Below are positions 1 through 5,812 of a stretch of 9,805 nt of DNA, piece by piece. The DNA is from Spirochaetales bacterium (GTDB taxonomy: Bacteria > Spirochaetota > Spirochaetia > Sphaerochaetales > Sphaerochaetaceae): NCBI GenBank assembly GCA_022771185.1, contig JALFCJ010000054.1, forward strand, positions 1 through 9,805, read 5' to 3'. Position 1 is the stretch's first letter, and each line of letters begins with the position of its first letter. The translations under genes and the position numbers were made by a program. Below the pieces are notes generated by a model. It made no database searches, had not been told where the DNA came from, and was given only the letters and a program-made list of their open reading frames with translations.

Positions 1-399
1 CATGGTACAGCTTGTGGTATCATGAACCCATACTATGCAGTATTCTATTCAAAGGCTATCCAGCCACAGCTAAAGGTTGTTGGTTCTATCTTCGCTTCCC
101 GTGGTTTCGGTAGAAAGGATATGGATACTCTTGAAGGCAGAGAACTTGCAGAAGCAGTATCTGAAGCAATGATCGAGTTTGCTAAGAGCATCAATGCTCC
201 TACAAAGCTTACAGATATCCCTGGCTACAAGCACGATGTACACTTTGTCAGAGCTATCACAGCTGCTAAGGACCCAGACTTGAAGATGAAGCTTCAGAAC
301 ATGCCTGTTCCTATGACAGCAGATGATGTTGACGAGTATATGGCTCCAGTTCTTCTTGCTGCAGAGACTGGCGATCTATCCGGCATCAAAGAAATGTAA
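1..399 (+). CDS. Iron-containing alcohol dehydrogenase, C-terminal part (5' end outside window)
   Basis: The reading frame is open from base 1 and gives 132 residues before the TAA stop. This is the C-terminal helical domain of a group III (Fe-dependent) alcohol dehydrogenase, which interconverts aldehydes or ketones with alcohols using NAD(P)H. The first codon is the histidine of an HGTACGIMNPYYAVFY segment. It aligns with the HGxxxAxxxPhV motif of the family, whose His is the last metal ligand (His277 of FucO). The tail has the usual features: a GRELAEAVSEAMIEFAKSI helix, a PTKLTDIPG turn and a PVPMTADDVDEYM helix close to the C-terminus. A methionine at base 22 is internal, not a start. 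The substrate cannot be told from this part. A terminator-like hairpin follows 7 bases after the stop, and the sugar-acid genes begin just beyond it, so a link to that pathway is possible but not shown. Confidence 0.88.
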   Translation, partial: HGTACGIMNPYYAVFYSKAIQPQLKVVGSIFASRGFGRKDMDTLEGRELAEAVSEAMIEFAKSINAPTKLTDIPGYKHDVHFVRAITAAKDPDLKMKLQNMPVPMTADDVDEYMAPVLLAAETGDLSGIKEM

Positions 400-406
400 T
401 CTATCT

Positions 407-446
407 GGGACAGTGCTCTATATAGGGGTACTGTCTCAATTTTTTT
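407..446 (+). terminator. Rho-independent terminator-like hairpin after the alcohol dehydrogenase gene
   Basis: GGGACAGT (407-414) pairs with ACTGTCTC (430-437), giving 8 bp with one G-U pair, around a 15-base loop. A run of seven T follows at 440-446. It lies just after the dehydrogenase stop and only 15 bases before the next start codon. There is therefore no room for a separate promoter between the two, and it may act as a leaky terminator or attenuator. Confidence 0.75.
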
Positions 447-461
447 AAAAAGGGGAAAACA

Positions 462-1268
462 ATGAAATTAGCTGTAGTAGTTGCCTCTGAAAACGCCCTC
501 CCAAGTGCATTTGCAGTATTTAGGGGAATAGAGAAGAGTGCAGAGATTGTTCATCGTCTTGGCTATGATGGAATGGAACTTGCCCTTAAGGAAAGCGATG
601 AAATTACTCACGATGAACTTAGATCCATACTTAAAAAGAATAGTCTTGAAATATCCGCCATATCCACAGGACAGGTATTCGCTGCACGTGGCTTGATGTT
701 TACAGACCCAGACAAAGAGAGAAGAGAAGAACTCTGGAAGAGTTTTACAGGTTTTGTAGATCTTGCCTCTGAGTTCGGAGGTCTGGTAAACGTAGGTAGA
801 GTAAGAGGAAGCATCGGAAAGAGAGACAAAAATGAAGCAGAAGGTCTCTTCCTCGATTTGATGGGAAAAGTTGCTGACTATGCCGAAAAGCGTGGCGTCA
901 CTATTATCCTGGAGCCAGTAAATAGATACGAGATCGATTACATCAATTCTGTGGATCAGGGTGCAGAGCTTGTAAGAAAGATGAACAAGAAGAACTTTGC
1001 TCTTATGCCGGATGTTTTCCATATGAATATTGAAGATGCTCATATCGGAGAAACGCTGATCAGAAACAAAGAGATGGTGAAGTATGTTCACCTTGCAGAT
1101 ACTAACCGCCTTAGCTGCGGCGACGGTCACATGGATTGGGATGATATCTTCTCTGCTCTTGGTAAGATTAATTATAAAGATTGGTGCAGTGTAGAGTGTT
1201 TCCCAATACCTGATGCTGTTACAGCTGCAGAGCGCACAGTAAAGTTCTTGAGAGAACGCTATATCTAA
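462..1268 (+). CDS. Sugar-acid epimerase/isomerase, IolO-like TIM barrel (xylose-isomerase-like family)
   Basis: This 268-residue protein belongs to the AP-endonuclease-2/xylose-isomerase-like TIM-barrel family, which includes hydroxypyruvate isomerase, tagatose/psicose 3-epimerases and IolO. The four metal ligands expected for ketose epimerases are visible: Glu151 (EPVNRYE), Asp184 (DVFHMN), His210 (VHLADTNR) and Glu245 (VECFP). Other family residues are His187 and His223 (GDGHMDW). The positions fall one residue from those of Pseudomonas D-tagatose 3-epimerase. From memory, the closest resemblance is to Thermotoga maritima IolO (5-keto-L-gluconate to D-tagaturonate), which shares the TGQ, VRG, NRYExDxIN and FHMNIE blocks. 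That substrate is inferred. Hydroxypyruvate isomerase is the main alternative, given the glycerate kinase nearby. The start is supported by AAGGGG at 450-455, 6 bases upstream. The larA-like gene follows after 9 bases, so the two are co-transcribed. Confidence 0.82.
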   Translation: MKLAVVVASENALPSAFAVFRGIEKSAEIVHRLGYDGMELALKESDEITHDELRSILKKNSLEISAISTGQVFAARGLMFTDPDKERREELWKSFTGFVDLASEFGGLVNVGRVRGSIGKRDKNEAEGLFLDLMGKVADYAEKRGVTIILEPVNRYEIDYINSVDQGAELVRKMNKKNFALMPDVFHMNIEDAHIGETLIRNKEMVKYVHLADTNRLSCGDGHMDWDDIFSALGKINYKDWCSVECFPIPDAVTAAERTVKFLRERYI

Positions 1269-1273
1269 GGAGG
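1267..1273 (+). promoter_or_regulatory. Strong Shine-Dalgarno site overlapping the upstream stop codon
   Basis: AAGGAGG begins inside the TAA of the epimerase gene and ends 4 bases before the ATG at 1278. It fixes the start of the racemase gene and suggests translational coupling between the two. Confidence 0.7.
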
Positions 1274-1277
1274 AGTT

Positions 1278-2549
1278 ATGCATATTGAATTCCCTTATGG
1301 AAAAACCAGACTTCCACTTGATATAGAAGATGAAAGAGTAAAGGGTGTACTTGTAAGTGATCTTCATCACTATAAAGCTGAAAAGACTCCAGAGGAACTT
1401 GTAGAAGACGCTCTTTCTTCTCCAATTGGCTCAGAGCCTCTCTCAGAACTCTCTAAGGGTAAGAACAAGGTTGTATTGATCTGCTCTGACCATACTCGCC
1501 CAGTCCCTAGTAAGGTTCTTGTTCCTCCAATGCTGAGAGAAATAAGAAAAGGAAATGAGAACGCTGATATCACAATTCTTATCTCAACAGGTTGCCACAG
1601 AGAGACTACAAAAGAAGAGCTGGTCAACAAGTTCGGAGAAGAAATAGTTGCGAAAGAAAAGATCATCATCCATAAGGCAAGTGAATCTGAATTTACATTC
1701 CTTGGTATTCTTCCTTCTGGTGGAGAGCTTCTTGTGAACAAGCTTGTTGCTGACGCAGACCTCGTTGTGGCAGAAGGCTTTATAGAACCCCACTTCTTTG
1801 CTGGTTTCTCTGGAAGTAGAAAGTCTATTCTTCCAGGAGTAGCTTCCCGTACGACGGTTCTTGCCAACCACTGCTCAGAGTTTATTGCAGATCCTCATTC
1901 AAGAACTGGTATTCTTGAAGGAAACCCAATACACAAAGATATGGTATGGGCTGCTAGAAAGGCAAAGCTTGCATTTATTCTCAATGTTGTGATCGACAGT
2001 GAGAAAAAGCCTATATTTGCTGTTGCAGGAGATATGGAGAAGGCTCATGAAGTGGGCTGCAGATTCCTTTCTTCTCTCTGTAGAGTCAAGGCTCAGAAAG
2101 CAGACATCGTCATTTCTACAAACGGCGGATATCCACTGGACCAGAATATATATCAGGCGGTAAAGGGTATGACAGCAGCTGAAGCTACTGTTAATGATGG
2201 CGGCGTCATCATAATGCTTGCTGCATCCAATGACGGAATCGGAGGAGACGACTTCTACCACCAGATGGCAGATGAGAAAGATATATATAAGACTATGGCT
2301 CTCTTTATGTCTCGTGGAAGAAATGAAACGGTACCAGATCAGTGGCAGACACAGATATTCCTTAGAATATTGATGAAAGCAAAGGTTGTTTATGTTTCCT
2401 CTGCTCCAGACAATATTGTAGAAGATCTACATATGGTTCCTGCCCATAGTTTGGAAGAGGCTCTCGCGAAAGCAGAAGAGATTCTTGGAAACAAAAAGGC
2501 TAGTGTAACTATGATACCTGATGGTGTCTCTGTAATCGTTGAAGAATAA
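1278..2549 (+). CDS. larA-like: LarA-family nickel-dependent hydroxyacid racemase/epimerase
   Basis: This 423-residue protein covers the whole LarA (DUF2088) family. LarA racemises lactate by hydride transfer through a covalently bound nickel-pincer nucleotide (NPN). Every key residue of Lactobacillus plantarum LarA has a counterpart here at an offset of 1-2: Asp71 and Arg74 (SDHTRP), His107 (TGCHR), His172 (EPHFFAGFSG), Lys182 (SRKSILPG, the cofactor-attached lysine), His198 (ANHCS), and Gln293 and Lys296 (YQAVKG). An active NPN enzyme is therefore expected. The family also includes malate, phenyllactate and hydroxyglutarate racemases and a D-gluconate 2-epimerase, so lactate is not the only option. 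Placement between an IolO-like epimerase and a glycerate kinase favours a polyhydroxy acid such as glycerate or a hexonate (inference). The cofactor genes larB, larC and larE are not in the window and must be elsewhere if the enzyme works. Confidence 0.87.
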   Translation: MHIEFPYGKTRLPLDIEDERVKGVLVSDLHHYKAEKTPEELVEDALSSPIGSEPLSELSKGKNKVVLICSDHTRPVPSKVLVPPMLREIRKGNENADITILISTGCHRETTKEELVNKFGEEIVAKEKIIIHKASESEFTFLGILPSGGELLVNKLVADADLVVAEGFIEPHFFAGFSGSRKSILPGVASRTTVLANHCSEFIADPHSRTGILEGNPIHKDMVWAARKAKLAFILNVVIDSEKKPIFAVAGDMEKAHEVGCRFLSSLCRVKAQKADIVISTNGGYPLDQNIYQAVKGMTAAEATVNDGGVIIMLAASNDGIGGDDFYHQMADEKDIYKTMALFMSRGRNETVPDQWQTQIFLRILMKAKVVYVSSAPDNIVEDLHMVPAHSLEEALAKAEEILGNKKASVTMIPDGVSVIVEE

Positions 2550-2554
2550 AATAG

Positions 2555-2600
2555 GGGAGAGATTTGGCAAAATGGAGTTTTTTGCTGGAATAACTCTCCC
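2555..2600 (+). terminator. Compound hairpin between the racemase and glycerate kinase genes (attenuator or terminator-like)
   Basis: The outer stem pairs GGGAGAG (2555-2561) with CTCTCCC (2594-2600). The inner stem pairs GCAAAA (2567-2572) with TTTTGC (2580-2585) around a 7-base loop and can extend by G-U pairs. The right arm is followed by a pyrimidine stretch (TTTCTCTTT), not a clean T run. It fills most of the 85-base gap, begins 5 bases after the stop, and leaves about 35 bases before the kinase ATG. It could be a weak terminator, a processing or stability element, or a regulatory leader. I do not recognise it as a known riboswitch class. Confidence 0.55.
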
Positions 2601-2634
2601 TTTCTCTTTATGCTAAAACAAAAGGAAGAATAAA

Positions 2635-3873
2635 ATGCTGGAAACTCTAAGAAAAGACGCAGATATTATCATAAAGAATGCAATAGAATCTTCACTTCCC
2701 GACAGTGCAGTAAAGAAAGCTTTGGAAAAGTTTCCTGAAGTAAAAGGAAAAATAATCCTTGTATCGGTAGGAAAGGCTGGATGGCAGATGGCATCTGCAG
2801 CCTACAAGGAATTGGGGGATAGAATAGAGGGCGGCGTTGTCGTCACAAAGTACGATCATAGCAAGGGAGCTATCGGCAACTTGAAAATCGTAGAAGCAGG
2901 ACACCCTGTTCCTGATGAAAACTCATATAGAGGCACAGAAGAAGCTATTAATGCTGTAAGTAACCTCACTAGTAGCGATATGGTCCTATTTCTTGTCTCA
3001 GGTGGTGGATCAGCTCTTTTTGAGAAGCCATTGATCCCTACGGAAGATATGGAGAAGCTTACATCCGAACTCCTTGCTTCAGGTGCATCCATAACAGAGA
3101 TGAATACTATCAGAAAGAGAATGAGTGCCGTAAAGGGCGGTAAGTTTGCGCTTCTTTGTAAGCCAGCCAGAGTATTCTCAATCGTTCTCTCCGATATCAT
3201 CGGAGACCCATTGGATATGATCGCTTCAGGCCCTGCTTATCCAGATAAGAGCACAAAAGAAGAAGCTGTGGCTATTGCAGAGAAATATAACCTCTCGCTT
3301 ACTCCTCTTATGAAGGAACTCTTGGCGAAAGAGACTCCAAAGTCTTTGGATAATACAGAGACATATGTTACAGGAAGTGTAAAGGAGCTCTGTAAGTCAG
3401 CTTCCAAGACATCTGAAGAACTAGGGTATAAGCCATTTATCCTTACTTCTTCTCTATCTTGTATCGCTAGGGAAGCCGGTGTATTTATGGCAAATATTGC
3501 AGAGACATACAGTTCGTCAAAGGAGAGCCTTGCTTTTATCTGCGGAGGAGAGACTGTAGTAAAACTTACAGGAAAAGGAAAGGGTGGAAGAAACCAAGAG
3601 TTTGCTTTGGCTTCGGCTCCGATTCTTTCCAAAGTTGAAAACGCTGCAATATTCAGCGTAGGCTCTGACGGAACAGACGGGCCGACGGATGCAGCAGGGG
3701 GGTATGTTGATACAGATACTCTTTCGACTCTAGAGAAGCAGGGTATCGACATTGACAAAGTCTTATTTGACAACGATGCATATAATGCGCTAAAGGCATC
3801 GGGAGGCCTTGTAATGACAGGTCCTACTGGAACCAATGTCAATGACTTTGCAGTATTACTACTTAAGAGATGA
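2635..3873 (+). CDS. Glycerate 2-kinase (MOFRL family)
   Basis: This 412-residue protein matches the full length of the GckA/TtuD/MOFRL family, which phosphorylates D-glycerate to 2-phosphoglycerate and so feeds it into lower glycolysis. The N-terminal Rossmann-like domain (about residues 1-290) has VGKAGWQM with Lys47, the position of the catalytic lysine in the Thermotoga maritima enzyme. It also has the VEAGHPVPDENS block, the phosphate-binding loop LVSGGGSALFE (120-130), and SDIIGDPLDMIASGPAYPD (186-204). The C-terminal MOFRL domain shows CGGETVVKLTG, GRNQEFALA (318-326), GSDGTDGPTDAAGG (343-356) and TGPTGTNVND. Older annotation sometimes calls this family hydroxypyruvate reductase. AAGGA at 2622-2626 supports the start. 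No promoter fits between the upstream hairpin and this gene, so it is probably read from the epimerase/racemase transcript. Confidence 0.92.
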   Translation: MLETLRKDADIIIKNAIESSLPDSAVKKALEKFPEVKGKIILVSVGKAGWQMASAAYKELGDRIEGGVVVTKYDHSKGAIGNLKIVEAGHPVPDENSYRGTEEAINAVSNLTSSDMVLFLVSGGGSALFEKPLIPTEDMEKLTSELLASGASITEMNTIRKRMSAVKGGKFALLCKPARVFSIVLSDIIGDPLDMIASGPAYPDKSTKEEAVAIAEKYNLSLTPLMKELLAKETPKSLDNTETYVTGSVKELCKSASKTSEELGYKPFILTSSLSCIAREAGVFMANIAETYSSSKESLAFICGGETVVKLTGKGKGGRNQEFALASAPILSKVENAAIFSVGSDGTDGPTDAAGGYVDTDTLSTLEKQGIDIDKVLFDNDAYNALKASGGLVMTGPTGTNVNDFAVLLLKR

Positions 3874-3874
3874 A

Positions 3875-3898
3875 TAATGGCCACGGTTGTGGCCATTA
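3875..3898. terminator. Perfect hairpin between convergent genes, probable bidirectional terminator
   Basis: TAATGGCCAC (3875-3884) and GTGGCCATTA (3889-3898) form a perfect 10-bp stem with a GGTT loop. It starts 2 bases after the glycerate kinase stop and ends 2 bases before the stop of the opposing gene. Neither side has a long T run; the flanks are only moderately T-rich. Its position in a 26-base convergent gap supports termination for both operons. Confidence 0.7.
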
Positions 3899-3899
3899 C

Positions 3900-4532
3900 T
3901 TATCGCTTCTTAATTGGGTGCCTTATTACAGTCTTTAGTTTAGACTCCTCTGTTCTTCTGAAGTCTGAGAGATATATTTCGTGGTGGAGGCGGAGGGGAG
4001 AGAAATCATTCTCGAAACCCTCTTTGTTTATAAAATCATCCATTAGCTTTACGCTTTCTACCTCGTTATCGAAAGGACCGATATGCATCATCTGGACACA
4101 CAATCCTTCATCATAAGTGAAGAACTCTAGAGAAGAGGCATCCAAGTTCTTTTTTCTCATTACTTCTTCTTTCGCCCAGTCTACGTCACTCTCACTGAAG
4201 AATTCAGGGAGACGGATAAGGCTGATCCAATTAAAAAGATTCTTTCTCTTCAGATCAAAGCCTTCTATCCCTTCCTGCCACCATAGGCCTTCTAGAGGAG
4301 GGACCACATACTCAAAGTAACCTTCTGTCTCTTTTCCACTTCTTGGACTCATCTTCAAGGTATAAGCGATCGGGTATAAAAGAGACATAGCTCTCTTGTA
4401 CTCTCCATCTTCCTCGTTTGGGTCTCCCTTTCCCCTGACAGCAATGTAGTTCATCTTAGGAATATTGATTATGACAGGTTTCTTCGGGGGAAGATAAAAC
4501 TCTTTATATTCTTTCTTATAATCGAATGCCAT
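3900..4532 (-). CDS. GyrI-like small-molecule-binding protein (COG4832, Lin2189-like)
   Basis: This 210-residue cytoplasmic protein has no signal or membrane segment. It matches the stand-alone GyrI-like (SOUL/GyrI, effector-binding) family COG4832. Visible landmarks are MNYIAVRGKGDPN (27-39), VVPPLEGLWW (76-85), a MMHIGPFDNE strand-turn (148-157) and the C-terminal HHEIYLSDFRRTEESKLKT block (183-201). In the family this ends the second half of the duplicated fold and carries conserved Glu and Tyr (here Glu185, Tyr187). Some members (Lin2189, YtkR7, C10R6) hydrolyse cyclopropanoid DNA-alkylating toxins, while other GyrI-like domains bind drugs or gyrase. Which applies here is unknown. The start has GAGG 7 bases upstream (complement of 4540-4543), inside the end of the previous gene. 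The gap to that gene is 2 bases, so translation is likely coupled. It is the last gene of a - strand unit with a chloramphenicol acetyltransferase. Confidence 0.82.
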   Translation of the reverse strand: MAFDYKKEYKEFYLPPKKPVIINIPKMNYIAVRGKGDPNEEDGEYKRAMSLLYPIAYTLKMSPRSGKETEGYFEYVVPPLEGLWWQEGIEGFDLKRKNLFNWISLIRLPEFFSESDVDWAKEEVMRKKNLDASSLEFFTYDEGLCVQMMHIGPFDNEVESVKLMDDFINKEGFENDFSPLRLHHEIYLSDFRRTEESKLKTVIRHPIKKR

Positions 4533-4534
4533 AG

Positions 4535-5011
4535 TTAAACCTCGTCTATCATCTCGTCAAGAAAGTTCTTCATCTTATTAGCCATTGAAAGAAGCTGCTT
4601 CCCAACTATACTAGTGTTCTTAAACTTACCGCTGGAGATAGTGATTGAATAAGTTTTACCAACAAGGGAAAGGTTAAGGACAATCTTTCCCTCGGTATCG
4701 AGGATGCATGACTTATAATCGGAGAAAGGGAAAATAAGTGTTTCGTCACTATAAGCCACGGCACAGAGTTTTTTATTATCATCTCTCACAGCAAGAACTC
4801 CTTCTTCCTTGTCTGTAAGAATCTTTACAACTAGGCTGTCGTCTCCCATCAGGTTCTTTTCTCTTACTCTTTCCATTAATGGAGCGAAAATATTGTTATA
4901 CTTCTCCTCCAGGCTCTCATTTCTCTTTTTCCCTGTTGCCATTGAAAAAATAGAAAGAGCGATGAAAATGACGAGAATCACGCTAATGATTATCCAGATG
5001 ATATTTCCCAT
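4535..5011 (-). CDS. Small single-pass membrane protein of unknown function
   Basis: I do not recognise this gene. The frame is open from an ATG at 5056, but I place the start at 5011 (158 residues). That ATG has GGAGG (complement of 5017-5021) 5 bases upstream and begins with MGN before a membrane helix, whereas the earlier ATG has no SD. Residues 3-23 form one strongly hydrophobic segment, followed by GKKR, which suggests the C-terminal part is cytoplasmic. Residues about 30-52 are helical and charged. Residues about 55-135 look like a beta-rich domain with the pattern KKLCAVAYSDETLIFPFSDYKSC, faintly reminiscent of PH-like domains. The end is an amphipathic helix rich in Lys, Met, Asp and Glu. 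It lies 47 bases after the acetyltransferase gene and 2 bases before the GyrI-like gene, so it is probably co-transcribed with both. Confidence 0.75.
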   Translation of the reverse strand: MGNIIWIIISVILVIFIALSIFSMATGKKRNESLEEKYNNIFAPLMERVREKNLMGDDSLVVKILTDKEEGVLAVRDDNKKLCAVAYSDETLIFPFSDYKSCILDTEGKIVLNLSLVGKTYSITISSGKFKNTSIVGKQLLSMANKMKNFLDEMIDEV

Positions 5012-5058
5012 TTTAGCCTCCACAGAAAATCTATCTGCCTTTTGACTTTCATGCAAGA

Positions 5059-5721
5059 CTAGGAAAGAAAAAGTGAGAAGTTATCGGCCATTTCTTGGAA
5101 TTCCCTATAAAACTCTGCCACATGATAGCCGTCAGTAGTAGCATGATGGGAAGTGATGGAAAGAGGGAATACTAACTTTTCTCCATCCCTAATAAACTTT
5201 CCCCCTTCGATGGAAGGGAAGAAGTATGGATTGGAAGAAGAGGATGTAAGAGAAAAAGAAGAGAATGAGAGCCAGGGCAAGACAGAGATAGTATATGCAT
5301 TCTCTGGAGGAGTAGCTCCATGTAGTCCCAAGAATCCTTTGTTCTCTCCATATAACTTTTTGTTCTCCAAATATGCTTCATGAAACTCAAATAGGGATGA
5401 TGAGTATTTTGTCCAAAGCATAGATATCGTCTTGTCGTCGTCATGGAATGTAGGATAAAAGGGAGTCAATGTGTCGTAATATCCAACCTTACCATCTTTT
5501 ATGGCCACTTTAAACTCTTGGTGCTTGTTTATAATAGTGGTAGATAGCCAAAGATAGGAGGGGAAAAACTTGAGATTATGCTCTTTCAAAGCTTTCATCA
5601 TTCTTGTTATATCGAGGCTTGCTGTAACAGAATATGTAGTGGGTGCGATACGAGAAAAGTAATAAAAGATTTCTCGCCTTTTCCATTTTTCAATATCGAT
5701 TAGTTTAAAGTTTTTATCCAT
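5059..5721 (-). CDS. Chloramphenicol acetyltransferase, type A family
   Basis: This 220-residue protein has the full length of type A (classical, trimeric) chloramphenicol acetyltransferases, which move acetyl from acetyl-CoA to the 3-hydroxyl of chloramphenicol. The signature HHATTDGYHV (192-201) holds the catalytic His193 and the structural Asp197. PWLSF (149-153) carries Ser152, the counterpart of CAT Ser148, and WKRREIF (13-19) matches the N-terminal arginine region that pairs with the Asp. The segment from SVLPW to the signature keeps the order seen in CAT I and III, except for a serine-rich loop (about 158-163). All catalytic residues are intact, so it may be active. Chromosomal members of this family do not always accept chloramphenicol. 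No SD is visible upstream of the ATG, and no nearer in-frame ATG exists before Met41. It heads a three-gene - strand unit and is divergent from exoA. Confidence 0.88.
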   Translation of the reverse strand: MDKNFKLIDIEKWKRREIFYYFSRIAPTTYSVTASLDITRMMKALKEHNLKFFPSYLWLSTTIINKHQEFKVAIKDGKVGYYDTLTPFYPTFHDDDKTISMLWTKYSSSLFEFHEAYLENKKLYGENKGFLGLHGATPPENAYTISVLPWLSFSSFSLTSSSSNPYFFPSIEGGKFIRDGEKLVFPLSITSHHATTDGYHVAEFYREFQEMADNFSLFLS

Positions 5722-5729
5722 GACTAATA

Positions 5730-5758
5730 ATTACACTTACGTTGAGATAAATCACCAA
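5730..5758 (-). promoter_or_regulatory. Possible promoter for the acetyltransferase unit
   Basis: On the - strand, TTGGTG (complement of 5753-5758) and TGTAAT (complement of 5730-5735) are 17 bases apart. Transcription would start within a few bases of the ATG at 5721, giving a near-leaderless message. That agrees with the missing SD. This is motif reading only. Confidence 0.35.
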
Positions 5759-5776
5759 ACGCTCCGTTGAGAAAAA
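5740..5776 (+). repeat. Direct repeat CGTTGAGAnAAA in the divergent promoter region
   Basis: CGTTGAGATAAA (5740-5751) and CGTTGAGAAAAA (5765-5776) match at 11 of 12 positions and start 25 bases apart. The second copy contains the predicted exoA -35 hexamer. The first lies within the predicted acetyltransferase promoter spacer. They could be operator half-sites or chance. Confidence 0.4.
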
Positions 5777-5796
5777 GAGTCTTTATTATGTATACT
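5767..5796 (+). promoter_or_regulatory. Probable sigma-70-type promoter of exoA
   Basis: TTGAGA (5767-5772) and TATACT (5791-5796) are separated by 18 bases. The SD GGAGG at 5803-5807 comes so soon afterwards that the leader would be very short, about 10 bases. Confidence 0.45.
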
Positions 5797-5812
5797 CAAT
5801 CCGGAGGGTGAA

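Noticed and set aside
468..1370. A 300-codon open frame on the - strand opposite the epimerase gene
   Set aside because: It is antisense to a well-supported gene, has a low-complexity Ser/Cys/His/Ile-rich translation, and shows no recognisable motif. It is a shadow frame.
3237..3896. A 219-codon open frame on the - strand opposite the glycerate kinase gene
   Set aside because: It covers conserved MOFRL coding sequence, its Ser/Val/Pro-rich translation lacks domains, and it would run from the closing hairpin. It is a shadow frame.
5012..5056. Longer start for the small membrane protein (ATG at 5056)
   Set aside because: It has no SD, while the inner ATG at 5011 has GGAGG 5 bases upstream, just before the membrane helix.
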